Positions 16,005 through 24,700 of a stretch of 64,000 bases of DNA are shown in pieces. The stretch is taken from assembly GCF_001598375.1 (NCBI RefSeq), contig NZ_BCYV01000016.1:1-64000 (forward strand). The letters are read 5' to 3'. The DNA comes from Novosphingobium capsulatum NBRC 12533. Lineage in GTDB: Bacteria; Pseudomonadota; Alphaproteobacteria; Sphingomonadales; Sphingomonadaceae. The first letter of the stretch is position 1; every line of letters begins with the position of its first letter. The notes below the pieces were generated by a model. It did not search any database. It was not told where the DNA came from and saw nothing but the letters and a program-made list of their open reading frames with translations. The translations under genes and the position numbers were made by a program.

Positions 16005-18311
16005 TTATGGTCCGGTCCACTGCCCATCGCAGCGGATCTGCGCTGAACGGGGGATGAGCCAGGTTTCGGCCACCTGCTGGCCACGCCCGCCGCCGCCGGC
16101 GCCGGCCTGCCCGGCAAAGGCCAGCGCGAGGCGGCCCTGCCGCGTCAAGGCGGCGGGGATCGCCACTTCGACAAAGGCGGGATTGCTGGGGCGCTGCCGG
16201 GGCGGCAGGATCATCTGCCCGTTGGCATAGACCGCCATCGTCCGCCAGTAATCCTCGCCCGCCCAGGTTAAGCGCAGGCACCAGGCGCGCCCGCGCGGCA
16301 GGCGATAGGCCAGCCGCAGCGGATTTTCATAGAGCGTTTCAGCATAGGTCAGCGTGGCCAGCGGCCAGCCATCGGCCGGCAGGTGATCGGCCACGCCCAC
16401 GATGCTGCTGTGGCGGCCCTGCGGATCGGCCAGTTCGCCCCACCCGCGCAGCAGGTGCGGCTGCGCGCCGGGCATGCCCAGGTCATCATAGAGCGCGCCG
16501 TGGCGCCGGTCGGCGCGGTCGGCCAGGGCGATGAGTGCGGCCTGCCGCGCCGCTTCGCCGGGGGCGGCCATGGCACTGGCCAGGCGCGGCAGCAGCGCGG
16601 CGCGATCGGTCAGATCGGCCATGGCGCGATCGAGGTTGGCGCCGCGCTCCCAGTTGGAGGCGCCATAGCGCGGGACGCTCAATTGCATGCGCGCCTTGCC
16701 CCACAGCTGCGCCGCCAGGGCTTCGAGCTGGCGATAGAGCGCCAGGGTGGCGCGCGGTTCCGCCCGATCGAGCGCAGCACGAGCGCGGGCCACAGCCACT
16801 GCACTGCCCGTGGTATCGGCCTTGGCCAGCGCCGCGCGGGCGGCGCGATCAGCCGCTTGCGCCGCGGCCCAGCGCCGGGCGACCAGCGCATCATAGACCG
16901 CGCGATAGCGATAGAGATCGATCCGCCAATCGGCCCATGGCGCCGGACGCAGCGCGCGCGTGGCCGCCAGCGTGGCGGCAATGCCGGGGTTGCGTGCTGG
17001 ATCGCCGCGCCAGTTCTGCTCCAGCGTCTGGGGCAGGGTGGCAAAGCGATCATCGCCGATGAAGCGGCGGGCATGGGCGAGGGCAATGGCACGCGTGCTG
17101 GCATGGGGGTTCCACGCCAGGGCCAGCCACTGCGCCAGGTTCCAATCGTCGTTCACCCCTTCGGAATAGGCGATGAACCCGCGCGTGCCGGGCGCCTGAT
17201 CGGCAAAGGCGGCAGCCATCGCGCGCGGGCGCGGGTTCACCGGTTCGCGCCCTTCGGTCAGGGCAAAGGCCGGGTGCCAGCGTTGCAGCGGCAACTGCGC
17301 GTGCATGGCATGGGCGGTGTCGGGATAAAGTTCCAGCGGCACCACCCCGGCAAACAGCGCGCGGTGAGCGGCAATCGGGCTGCGCGTCTGCGGCCCGACG
17401 AACACGCCGGAAAGCCAGGTTGGGCGCTGGCGCACTTGCGCCACGAAGGCGTCAAACCCGGCGGCATCGAACCCTTGCGACGATACCAGCATTTCGGCGG
17501 CCGGAAAGCGCGCGTGCAGCGGCGCAGCGAGCTGCCCCAGCACGGCAAACAGTGGCGCGGGCGCGGTATGGCCAGGATCACCGCCGGGGAAATAGACCGC
17601 ATCCAGCGCGGGAAAATCCGCCAGCAGCGCGGCAAAGTCTGCCTGTTCGGCGGCGACATCGCCCGGCCGCGTGTAATCGCGCAGCAGCGGATGATAGAGC
17701 GCCACTTGCAGACCCAGGGCGTGCGCCGCACGCGCCGTAGCCAGGATCGCCGTGCGGGCCGGCACCGGGGCGAGCGGCGACGCGGCGGCATCGTCGGATA
17801 CCGGCGCCACCAGTTGCACGCGGTTGGCACCCATCAGCGCCAGGTCTTCCACCTGGCGCGCCAGCATCGCCGGGGTCCAGGCGTCAAAGCTGTTGTTCTT
17901 GGCGCGAATGCCGATCTGGTCACCGCGCACGGCCATGGCCGGGGCGCTGTGGACCGGCCCGGCCAGTGCGAGACGCGTCCCGCGCAGATGGCCCAGCACC
18001 CAGCCGGCGGCATAGGCCGCGCTGCGGGGCTGACCTACGCCGATGGCAATAGTGCGGCCATGCTGCTCCAGCACGAAGCCTTCGCCCAGCGCGGGCCTGG
18101 TGATGAACTGCAAGGTCAGCGGGCAGGCGGGCGCCGGATCGATCCCGCGCTCGTGCAGGCGGCGCGCCAGCAGGTCTGCCCCGGCGCGGGCCGGGGCATC
18201 AGCCTGGATGCAGGCGCCGGCAAGATCGGGCGCCGCCAGCGCTGCCGCTGGCCCGGCCAGGACCAGGGCCGGCGCCAGCAGAGCCTGCACCACACGTGCC
18301 GGCAGCGGCAT
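16005..18311 (-). CDS. Unrecognised TIM-barrel-like protein, candidate glycoside hydrolase
   Basis: 768 residues with a signal peptide (residues 1 to about 27). Residues 88-110 (IAIGVGQPRSAAYAAGWVLGH) resemble the small domain that precedes the barrel in GH20/GH67/GH84 enzymes. A barrel-like region of about 130-400 carries sharp motifs: RAKNNSFDAW (137-145), PVSDD (170-174), YFPGGDPGHT (240-249), SSQGFDAAGF (278-285), LYPDTAH (328-334), TEGREPVNPRP (352-362) and AYSEGVNDDW (381-390). Possible acids are Asp173/174, Asp245, Glu353 and Glu384. A helical part follows, then a C-terminal beta domain. I recall similar unannotated proteins in other saccharolytic bacteria but no proven activity. It overlaps the GH92 stop (ATGA), so it is made together with that mannosidase. 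Confidence 0.8.
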   Translation of the reverse strand: MPLPARVVQALLAPALVLAGPAAALAAPDLAGACIQADAPARAGADLLARRLHERGIDPAPACPLTLQFITRPALGEGFVLEQHGRTIAIGVGQPRSAAYAAGWVLGHLRGTRLALAGPVHSAPAMAVRGDQIGIRAKNNSFDAWTPAMLARQVEDLALMGANRVQLVAPVSDDAAASPLAPVPARTAILATARAAHALGLQVALYHPLLRDYTRPGDVAAEQADFAALLADFPALDAVYFPGGDPGHTAPAPLFAVLGQLAAPLHARFPAAEMLVSSQGFDAAGFDAFVAQVRQRPTWLSGVFVGPQTRSPIAAHRALFAGVVPLELYPDTAHAMHAQLPLQRWHPAFALTEGREPVNPRPRAMAAAFADQAPGTRGFIAYSEGVNDDWNLAQWLALAWNPHASTRAIALAHARRFIGDDRFATLPQTLEQNWRGDPARNPGIAATLAATRALRPAPWADWRIDLYRYRAVYDALVARRWAAAQAADRAARAALAKADTTGSAVAVARARAALDRAEPRATLALYRQLEALAAQLWGKARMQLSVPRYGASNWERGANLDRAMADLTDRAALLPRLASAMAAPGEAARQAALIALADRADRRHGALYDDLGMPGAQPHLLRGWGELADPQGRHSSIVGVADHLPADGWPLATLTYAETLYENPLRLAYRLPRGRAWCLRLTWAGEDYWRTMAVYANGQMILPPRQRPSNPAFVEVAIPAALTRQGRLALAFAGQAGAGGGGRGQQVAETWLIPRSAQIRCDGQWTGP

Positions 18312-20665
18312 CAGGCCGAAGCCTGGGGCCGGTCTGCCGGGGTGCGGGCAAAGCTCTTGTCCGGCTCTGCCTGCATGTGGAACACCAATGTGCCGCCGGC
18401 GGCCAGTTCGGCATGGCGCAGCCATGACCGCGTCAGCGGCTGGCCGTTCCATTCCACCTTGCCGTAATAGGGGCGATCCGGCCCCTGGCCACGCGCCTCG
18501 ATCACCAGTTCGCGGCCCCCTCCCACGCGCACCCGCGCGCTGTCGAACAGCGGGCTGCCCAGCACATAGACCGCGCTGACCGGATCGACCGGATAGAAGC
18601 CGAGCGCCGAGAGGATGAACCACGCGCTCATCTGCCCGCAATCGTCGTTGCCGATGATGCCGTCGGGCTTGGCGGTATACATCGTCGTCAGCAGGCGGCG
18701 CACCAGCCGTTGCGTTTTCCAGTGTGCGCCACACCAGGCATAGAGATAGGCTACGTGGTGCGAGGGTTCGTTGCCGTGGGCATATTGGCCCAGCATGCCC
18801 GAGATATCGGGTGGCGCGCCCTTGGGCAGGGTGGAGGGCGCGGAAAACAGCGCGTCGAGCTTGGCCTCGAACGCGGCGTCGCCGCCCATCGCCGCCATCA
18901 GGCCGGGCACGTCATGCTGGTTGAGGAACGTCGCCTGCCAGCCATTGCTTTCGGTATAGTCGCGCCACTTGGACGAATGGCCCAGCTGCACCGGGTCATA
19001 GGGGCTGGTCCAGGTGCCATCAGCCAGGCGCGGGCGAGCAAAGCCCACACTGGGATCGAACACATTGCGCCAGTTGCCGCTGCGCTTTTCGAGGTGGGCG
19101 GCATCCTGCGTGGCGCCGGCCGCGCGCGCGATCTTGGCGGCGGCGTAATCGTCATAGCTGTATTCCAGCGTGCGGCTGACGCTTTCGAACACCAGGTCTG
19201 CCGGCACATAGCCCAGCTCATCGTAGAACGGGATGCCCAGCGAATTGTCGAGCGTGGGCGTGGTGAAATCAAGCGCGCGGCGGCGGATGCCCGGCCAGGC
19301 GGCGGCATAATCGGCGGGAATGCCCTTGGCCATCGCCTCGGCCAGCACCGGCACGGCGTGCCAGCCGATCATGCAGCCGGTTTCCACGCCCTGCAGCGGC
19401 CAGACCGGCGGGCCATAGGGGCTTTGCTGCGTCTGGCGGACGAGATCGGCCATCATCACCGCGGCGTGATCGGGGCGGATCAGCGTCTGCAACGGGTGGA
19501 ACGCGCGATAGGTATCCCACAGCGAATAGGCGCTATAGGCCGCCTCGCCTTTCGCCAGGGTGCGGACCTGGCGATCAAGCCCGATCGTGCGCCCGTCCAC
19601 ATCGCTCAGCAGCGTGGGGCCCAGCGCGGCGTGGTATTGCGCGGTGGCCATGATGGTCTGCTGCGCAGGGGTGCCGCCGCGCACCGTGATGCGCGCCAGT
19701 TCGCCATCCCAGGCGGCCTGGGCGGCGCGGGCATAGGTGTCGAAATCGAAATGTGGCGCTTCGGCCGCCAGGTTGGCGCGGGCGCCGGCCACGTCCACCG
19801 CCGAAATGCCGGTGCGGATCACGATCGGCGCGCTGCCGGCATCGGGGAACCAGGCCACGGCCTTGAGCCGCTTGCCGCTGATGGCATGGGTGGCGCCTGC
19901 CACGGCGGCAGGGGCCGGGGCGTTGTCGTCGCCATAGAAATCGACGCGTGACGGCGCGCGCGAAAACTGCATCGCGAAAAAGATCTCGCGCCCCTTGGCC
20001 CAGCGCCACACCCGGCGCCGGCCCACCAGCGTGCCATCGGGCAGCCATTCCAGCGCAGCGGCATCGATCAGCGGCGGATAGTCGGAACTGTCGAGCACCA
20101 GGTGCGACAGGTCGATCAGCACATGGCCTTCGCCCGCTGGAAAGGCATGGCGCTGCACGCCGGTGCGCAAGGTGGCGGTCAGTTCGCTGGTGACGCCGTT
20201 TTCCAGCGCCACGCGGTAATAGCCGGGCCGCGCTTCTTCCTGGGTATAGCGCAGGCGATAGCCGGGCGCGGCCGGGTTCTGCTTGGCCGGATCGAGCGGG
20301 CCGGGATCGAGCCGCACCGGCCCGCGTGCCGGCAGCACCAGCACGTCGAGCATGTCACCAATGCCGGTGCCCGACAGATGGGTGTGCGAAAAGCCCAGCA
20401 GCGAGGGATCGCCGTGGTGATAGCCCGAACAGGTATCCCAGCGCGCGGTGTCGGTATCCGGGCTCACCTGCACCATGCCGAACGGCATGCTGGCGCCGGG
20501 GAAAGTGTGGCCATCGCCGCCCGTGCCGATGAACAGATCGGGCTGTCCTGCCGTGGTGCGCCCAGGGCTGCGGCGCGTGGCGGCCAGGGCTGGCGTTCCG
20601 GCGGCGGCGGCCAGGGCCATGTGGCAGGAGGCGCGAAGAAGACTGCGGCGGGCAAGTGCGATCAT
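18311..20665 (-). CDS. GH92 alpha-mannosidase, exported
   Basis: 784 residues. A signal sequence with an Arg-Arg pair (ARRSLLRASCHMALAAAAG) fits Sec or Tat export. GH92 hallmarks are clear: GTGGDGHTFPGASMPFGMVQ at the N-terminus, SGYHHGDPSLLGFSHTHLSGTG, and the C-terminal GNDDCGQMSAWFILSALGFY with the catalytic acids. The family consists of calcium-dependent exo-alpha-mannosidases, mostly alpha-1,2 and alpha-1,3, that trim high-mannose N-glycans. The ATG at 20665 has AGGAG 9 bases upstream. It lies 133 bases downstream of the TonB receptor gene, across a stem-loop, and shares its stop with the start of the next gene. Confidence 0.95.
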   Translation of the reverse strand: MIALARRSLLRASCHMALAAAAGTPALAATRRSPGRTTAGQPDLFIGTGGDGHTFPGASMPFGMVQVSPDTDTARWDTCSGYHHGDPSLLGFSHTHLSGTGIGDMLDVLVLPARGPVRLDPGPLDPAKQNPAAPGYRLRYTQEEARPGYYRVALENGVTSELTATLRTGVQRHAFPAGEGHVLIDLSHLVLDSSDYPPLIDAAALEWLPDGTLVGRRRVWRWAKGREIFFAMQFSRAPSRVDFYGDDNAPAPAAVAGATHAISGKRLKAVAWFPDAGSAPIVIRTGISAVDVAGARANLAAEAPHFDFDTYARAAQAAWDGELARITVRGGTPAQQTIMATAQYHAALGPTLLSDVDGRTIGLDRQVRTLAKGEAAYSAYSLWDTYRAFHPLQTLIRPDHAAVMMADLVRQTQQSPYGPPVWPLQGVETGCMIGWHAVPVLAEAMAKGIPADYAAAWPGIRRRALDFTTPTLDNSLGIPFYDELGYVPADLVFESVSRTLEYSYDDYAAAKIARAAGATQDAAHLEKRSGNWRNVFDPSVGFARPRLADGTWTSPYDPVQLGHSSKWRDYTESNGWQATFLNQHDVPGLMAAMGGDAAFEAKLDALFSAPSTLPKGAPPDISGMLGQYAHGNEPSHHVAYLYAWCGAHWKTQRLVRRLLTTMYTAKPDGIIGNDDCGQMSAWFILSALGFYPVDPVSAVYVLGSPLFDSARVRVGGGRELVIEARGQGPDRPYYGKVEWNGQPLTRSWLRHAELAAGGTLVFHMQAEPDKSFARTPADRPQASA

Positions 20666-20706
20666 GGCTGGCTCCTGGCTGGGCGGTGCCGTCTGGACAT
20701 GACAAC

Positions 20707-20734
20707 GCCTGCCGGAGCGGTGCATCCGGCAGGC
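20707..20734 (-). terminator. Stem-loop between TonB receptor and GH92 genes
   Basis: A perfect 10-base stem (GCCTGCCGGA / TCCGGCAGGC) with an 8-base loop lies in the 133-base gap after the receptor stop. No T-run follows on the minus strand, so it is more likely a partial terminator or an RNA-stabilising 3' end. That would let the receptor be expressed above the downstream glycosidase genes. Confidence 0.5.
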
Positions 20735-20798
20735 ATTGCGGTTGGCGCATGGCAAGGGAGGAAACATGCCATGCGCCGATAGGGTTTGCCGTGTCCGC

Positions 20799-23537
20799 TC
20801 AATAGGCGAACTGCAGGGTAGCGGCAAACACGCGACCGTTCTTGTAGAAGGCGGTCGGCGCGTTCTTGGTGCCGCTGTAGGAGTAGTAAGTGGAGTCCAG
20901 CAGGTTCTGGGCATTGGCCTGAACCGTCAGGTTTTCGGTGATCTTGTACCCGATCGAGGCGTCGAGCTGGTGATAGCCAGCGGTCTTGTCCACCGAGTTC
21001 AGACGGCCGATCCCGGTGAAGTAGTCGCTGCGCCAGTTCCAGCTGATGCGGGCCTGGAAACCGTCCTTTTCGAAGTACGGGATCACGTTGACCGTGTGCT
21101 TCGAAAGGTAGGGCAGGTTGACCACGTTGCCGTCGCTATCCACGCCGCTCTTGGCATCGGCATAGGTGTAGTTGGTCAGGATGCCGAAGCCGCCCCAGAT
21201 CGGCGTCTGGAAGCCGACCGACACGCCGTTGACCGTGGCGTTGGTGGCGTTGACCGGCAGCGTGACCTGGTATTCCACCGGCGTGGTGCCACCGAGCGGG
21301 GTAAGCATCTGCGACACGGTCTTGGTCACGATGTACGAGCTGATCTGGCGGCGGAAGTATTCCACCGACAGCAGCGAGCCGGGACGGAAATACCATTCGG
21401 CCGACAGTTCGTAGTTGGTCGACTGATAGGGATTGAGATCCGGGTTGCCACCAGCCGCGGTGAAGTTGGTGTCATTGCGGCTGAATGCGCCGGCCAGCTG
21501 GGCATAGCGCGGACGCGCGATCACTTCGGCCACGGCACCGCGCAGCTTGAAATTATCGCTGATATCCCACGACACGTTCAGGCTGGGCAGGAACTTGAGA
21601 TAGTCCTTGTTGCTGACGATCGGGGTATAGGTCGAGCCGTTGTCGGTCGAGTTGAAGTAGTTCGACCGATCGCTGGTATAGACCATGCGATACCCGCCCG
21701 AGCCGTGGATCGGGCCGCTGCCGAAGTCCAGCTGGACATAGGCATTGGCAACCTTTTCACGCACGCTGAACGTCGAGCCCTTGTCGATCCCGGTGTCGAC
21801 ATAGAGGCCGTTGTTGAGCGCATCGACCACGCCCTGTTCGGTCAGCGTGGCGAACTGGTTGGCGTTGCCATTGTCGTTGAGGCCGTTGAACAGGCCACCA
21901 GGCGTAAGGTGGGTGGTGAAGTCGGTGAGCGAGATCGGGTTGGTGTAGAACACCTTGGAGCCGGTCACGGTCAGCGCGTTCTGGTGGGTAGAGGCCTTGA
22001 TGCCCATGCGCACGTCCTTGAAGAACGCGTCGCTCACCTCCCACTTGCCGTCCAGCTGGGCGTAGAACTCTTCGTCCTTCTGGCGCGAATGGGCGATGCC
22101 GCCGATCTGGTAGCCGTTGATGGTGGTGCCGTCGGGCAGCTTCTGCGACGAGGTGGAGAAGCGACCCCACTGGCTCGCGTCGGTCGGCGCGGTGTTGTAG
22201 TTCACGCTGGTCGACGTGCCGGTGTAATCGAAGGTGTAGCCACCGTTCGAATAGAGCGACATCAGGTATTCGGGGTTGGTGCCGCCGGTCGCCTTGCTCC
22301 AGCCGCCGTTGCCCGACAGGGTGAAGCGATCGCTGACATGCCAGGTGCCCGCCAGGTTATAGCTGTCGTTGGTCACCTTGGTCTTGCGATAGTTCATGTC
22401 CAGCTCCGCCTGGGTGCTGGTGCCATTGGCCATCGTTGCCGAGCTGATCAGGCCGTTCGACAGCGTGACTGCCGAAATGTTGCCCGGGTTGTAGTTCGGA
22501 TAGATGAATTCTGACTGCGAGAAGTTGTTGTAGGTGCCCTGGATGTGCATGCCCGTGGCGATCAGCTCGAAATCGCTGGTGGGGGCATATTGCACGGCAA
22601 ACTGGCCGCCGATGCGCTGGCGCGTCTGCTTGAAATAGGCGTGGTTGATGCCGGCCGGATAACGGGCATTGGCCAGGTCCTGCGTCGTGCCGCCGTTGAT
22701 GGCGAGCGCCGAGTTCTTCGGCACGTAGTTGCCGTTGCCGTCGGTCAGCAGGTCGCCGTTGGCGTCCTTTTGCAGGAAGTCCTTGCCGGTGGAGTAGCCG
22801 AAGTATTCGATCCCGGCGCGGGCCAGCGAATCCTTGTCATAGGTGCCGGCCACCATGATGCCGAAGGTTTCGTCCTTGTTCTTCCAGCTGTAAAGCAGCG
22901 AGCCGCGCGGGTTGGCGATCTTGGAGCGATCGTTGTAGTTCACGCCGATCGAACCGTTCAGCGAATTCGCCTTCATGTCGAGCGGCTTGCGCGTGCGCAC
23001 CAGCACGGTGCCGCCCAGCGCGCCTTCATCGATCCACGGTTCGGGCGACTTGTAGACTTCCACGCGCGAAATCACTTCGGGCGCGAGCAGCGAATAGTTG
23101 AACGTGCGGCCGGTCACGTCGCCGGGGTTGCCGCCCCAGTCGGCCGAGGCGATCGAGTGCCCGTCGATCAGGATGCGGTTGAGCGCCGGATCGGTGCCCT
23201 GGATCGACACGCGTTCGCCGATGCCGAACTGGTGGTCCACCGACACGCCGGGAATGTGCGAGAGCGATTCGGCCACGTTGCGATCGGGGAACTTGCCCAC
23301 GCCTTCGGCGGTGATCACGTCCATCACCGCAATCGCGCTGCGCTTCACGTCGATCGCGTTCTTGAGCGAGGCGCGAATGCCCGACACGACAATCGCCTGG
23401 CCCGGATCGCTGCCCTTGTCGGCGGAATCGGCGGCGGCGCTGTTGGGCGCTGTGGCCTGGGCATCCTGCGCGATGGCCGGCGACGACACGATCGTGGCAA
23501 AGGTGCTTGCCAGCAATGCTGCACGGAAGAATGACAT
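20799..23537 (-). CDS. TonB-dependent receptor, Xanthomonas/Caulobacter carbohydrate type
   Basis: 912 residues with a signal peptide ending at AIA-QD. The plug starts with IVVSGIRASLKNAIDVKRSA, the stretch typical of the Xanth-Caul receptor subfamily, followed by AESLSHIPGVSVDHQFGIGERVSIQG. The beta-barrel ends in a terminal aromatic residue (LQFAY). It would take up a glycan or glycopeptide across the outer membrane using TonB energy. It is the first gene of the minus-strand operon GH92 / unknown / unknown and is divergent from cutC. Substrate is inferred from neighbouring N-glycan enzymes. Confidence 0.95.
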   Translation of the reverse strand: MSFFRAALLASTFATIVSSPAIAQDAQATAPNSAAADSADKGSDPGQAIVVSGIRASLKNAIDVKRSAIAVMDVITAEGVGKFPDRNVAESLSHIPGVSVDHQFGIGERVSIQGTDPALNRILIDGHSIASADWGGNPGDVTGRTFNYSLLAPEVISRVEVYKSPEPWIDEGALGGTVLVRTRKPLDMKANSLNGSIGVNYNDRSKIANPRGSLLYSWKNKDETFGIMVAGTYDKDSLARAGIEYFGYSTGKDFLQKDANGDLLTDGNGNYVPKNSALAINGGTTQDLANARYPAGINHAYFKQTRQRIGGQFAVQYAPTSDFELIATGMHIQGTYNNFSQSEFIYPNYNPGNISAVTLSNGLISSATMANGTSTQAELDMNYRKTKVTNDSYNLAGTWHVSDRFTLSGNGGWSKATGGTNPEYLMSLYSNGGYTFDYTGTSTSVNYNTAPTDASQWGRFSTSSQKLPDGTTINGYQIGGIAHSRQKDEEFYAQLDGKWEVSDAFFKDVRMGIKASTHQNALTVTGSKVFYTNPISLTDFTTHLTPGGLFNGLNDNGNANQFATLTEQGVVDALNNGLYVDTGIDKGSTFSVREKVANAYVQLDFGSGPIHGSGGYRMVYTSDRSNYFNSTDNGSTYTPIVSNKDYLKFLPSLNVSWDISDNFKLRGAVAEVIARPRYAQLAGAFSRNDTNFTAAGGNPDLNPYQSTNYELSAEWYFRPGSLLSVEYFRRQISSYIVTKTVSQMLTPLGGTTPVEYQVTLPVNATNATVNGVSVGFQTPIWGGFGILTNYTYADAKSGVDSDGNVVNLPYLSKHTVNVIPYFEKDGFQARISWNWRSDYFTGIGRLNSVDKTAGYHQLDASIGYKITENLTVQANAQNLLDSTYYSYSGTKNAPTAFYKNGRVFAATLQFAY

Positions 23538-23628
23538 GTTTTAACCCTCAATCCCGCCCGTATCCCGGGCACGAATGTGTTGAACCCTGAAACGGTGTTG
23601 CTTACCCCTCGCGGCTGTTTCCCGGATG

Positions 23629-23641
23629 TGGTCTGTAACCA
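23629..23641. promoter_or_regulatory. TGGT-N5-ACCA inverted repeat, receptor side
   Basis: TGGTCTGTAACCA lies about 92 bases upstream of the TonB receptor start. It has the same half-sites as the stronger repeat at 23829, with a spacer one base longer. Arms are only four bases, so chance is possible. Confidence 0.25.
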
Positions 23642-23828
23642 ATCTAAGTCCAACCGCCACGCAATATGTCACTTAAATGAAACCGGCTGTCCACCAAAAC
23701 TTGGCCTGACACATCTGCCAACAGAATGAAACAATGTGAAAAAATATACGAAATCCGCCGTTTTCCGGTCTTTTTGCGGGTAGAGGGGTGCGGCATATTG
23801 GCCGCAGTCCCAAAAAAATTTACACGGG

Positions 23829-23844
23829 TTTGGTAGGGACCAAA
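23829..23844. promoter_or_regulatory. Candidate operator TTTGGT-N4-ACCAAA, cutC side
   Basis: TTTGGTAGGGACCAAA has two perfect six-base arms around a four-base spacer. It lies 62 bases upstream of the leader frame of cutC. A GntR- or other dimeric regulator could bind such a site; none is encoded nearby. Confidence 0.4.
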
Positions 23845-23905
23845 ACAAAGCCACATCGCGCAAAGGTGATTCGCTGGTGCGGTGGACCGCAAAAGGAGCA
23901 GGCCA

Positions 23906-23950
23906 ATGAATGCCGATCAGCCCATGAAGAAGGCCGGCCGCGATGCTTGA
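23906..23950 (+). CDS. Possible 14-codon leader frame overlapping cutC
   Basis: An ATG seven bases after a strong ribosome site (AAAAGGAG at 23891-23898) opens a frame of 14 codons (MNADQPMKKAGRDA) that stops at 23948-23950, overlapping the cutC start by eight bases. This would couple cutC translation to the leader. Alternatively it is the true N-terminus of CutC displaced by a one-base frameshift or sequencing error. Confidence 0.35.
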   Translation: MNADQPMKKAGRDA

Positions 23951-24674
23951 AGTGTGCGTGGAAGACGGTGCCGGCATGGCTGCGGCGCTGGCCGGTGGCG
24001 CGGATCGGCTGGAACTGTGCGTGGCGCTGGACCTGGGTGGGCTGACGCCGCCATCGTCCCTGCTCGATCTTGCAGCGCGCCAGCCCTTGCCGGTCCATGC
24101 CCTGTCGCGCCCGCGCCCTGGTGATTTTGCCTACAACGCCCGTGATTGTGCGCTGGTGCAGGCCGATCTGGCCGAATTTGCCAAGGCTGGCCTTGCCGGT
24201 GCGGTGATCGGTTGCGGCGGGCGGCAGGGGCTGGATCGCGGGGCGCTGGCCGAATGGGTCGACCATGCCCGCGCGCTGGGCGAGGCACGCGGGCGGCCGC
24301 TGTCGCTTACGCTGCACCGCGTGTTCGATCTGCTCGACGATCCGTTCGCCGGCCTGGAAGTCGCGGTGGAACTGGGCTTTGACCGCATCCTGACTTCGGC
24401 CGGCGCGGTGCGCGCGGGTGATGGCGTGGCGCGCTTTGCCGCGCTGGTGAAAGCGGCCAGCGGGCGCATCACGATCATGGCAGGCGGTGGCCTGGAACCG
24501 GCCGCCGTGGCCGCCTTGCGCGCGGCCGGCGTGCACGAATTCCACGCCTCGTGCCGCAGCCCGGTGCCCAAGGCCTGCGTCGATGCGCGGTTGATCGACC
24601 TTGGCTTCCAGGCCGGGCGTGGGCGCCAGACCGATGTGTCGCGCGTGGCCGCCTTCGTTGCCGCCACAAGCTGA
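23943..24674 (+). CDS. cutC: CutC family protein
   Basis: 243 residues, full length for the family: a TIM barrel beginning LEVCVEDGAGMAAALAGGADRLELC, with LTLHRVFDLLDDPFAGLE and ITIMAGGGLEPAAVAAL, all typical CutC segments. The N-terminus lacks only the few residues that usually precede LEVCVE. Family members are annotated for copper homeostasis, but that role is doubtful in bacteria and the fold is that of a sugar-handling barrel. Its place between a glycan receptor and a beta-galactosidase suggests a part in glycan metabolism, an inference. The visible in-frame start has only a weak AGAAGG site; a leader frame may provide coupling. Confidence 0.9.
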   Translation: MLEVCVEDGAGMAAALAGGADRLELCVALDLGGLTPPSSLLDLAARQPLPVHALSRPRPGDFAYNARDCALVQADLAEFAKAGLAGAVIGCGGRQGLDRGALAEWVDHARALGEARGRPLSLTLHRVFDLLDDPFAGLEVAVELGFDRILTSAGAVRAGDGVARFAALVKAASGRITIMAGGGLEPAAVAALRAAGVHEFHASCRSPVPKACVDARLIDLGFQAGRGRQTDVSRVAAFVAATS

Positions 24675-24700
24675 AATGGTATTGAAAAGGAATTGAAATT

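Larger units (their letters stand above)
23538..23942. promoter_or_regulatory. Divergent control region between TonB receptor and cutC
   Basis: This 405-base gap is clearly more AT-rich than its surroundings from about 23660 to 23850, as expected for the promoters of both genes. I cannot name a convincing -35/-10 pair. It contains two inverted repeats built on TGGT and ACCA halves, at 23629-23641 and 23829-23844, each near one of the two genes. A short leader frame begins at 23906. Confidence 0.6.

Noticed and set aside
23694..23704. CCAA-AAC-TTGG as an operator
   Set aside because: Four-base arms in an AT-rich stretch; expected by chance and not repeated elsewhere in the locus.
23943..24674. 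cutC as a pseudogene
   Set aside because: The frame is full length with all family segments; only the first few residues are in doubt because of the leader frame.
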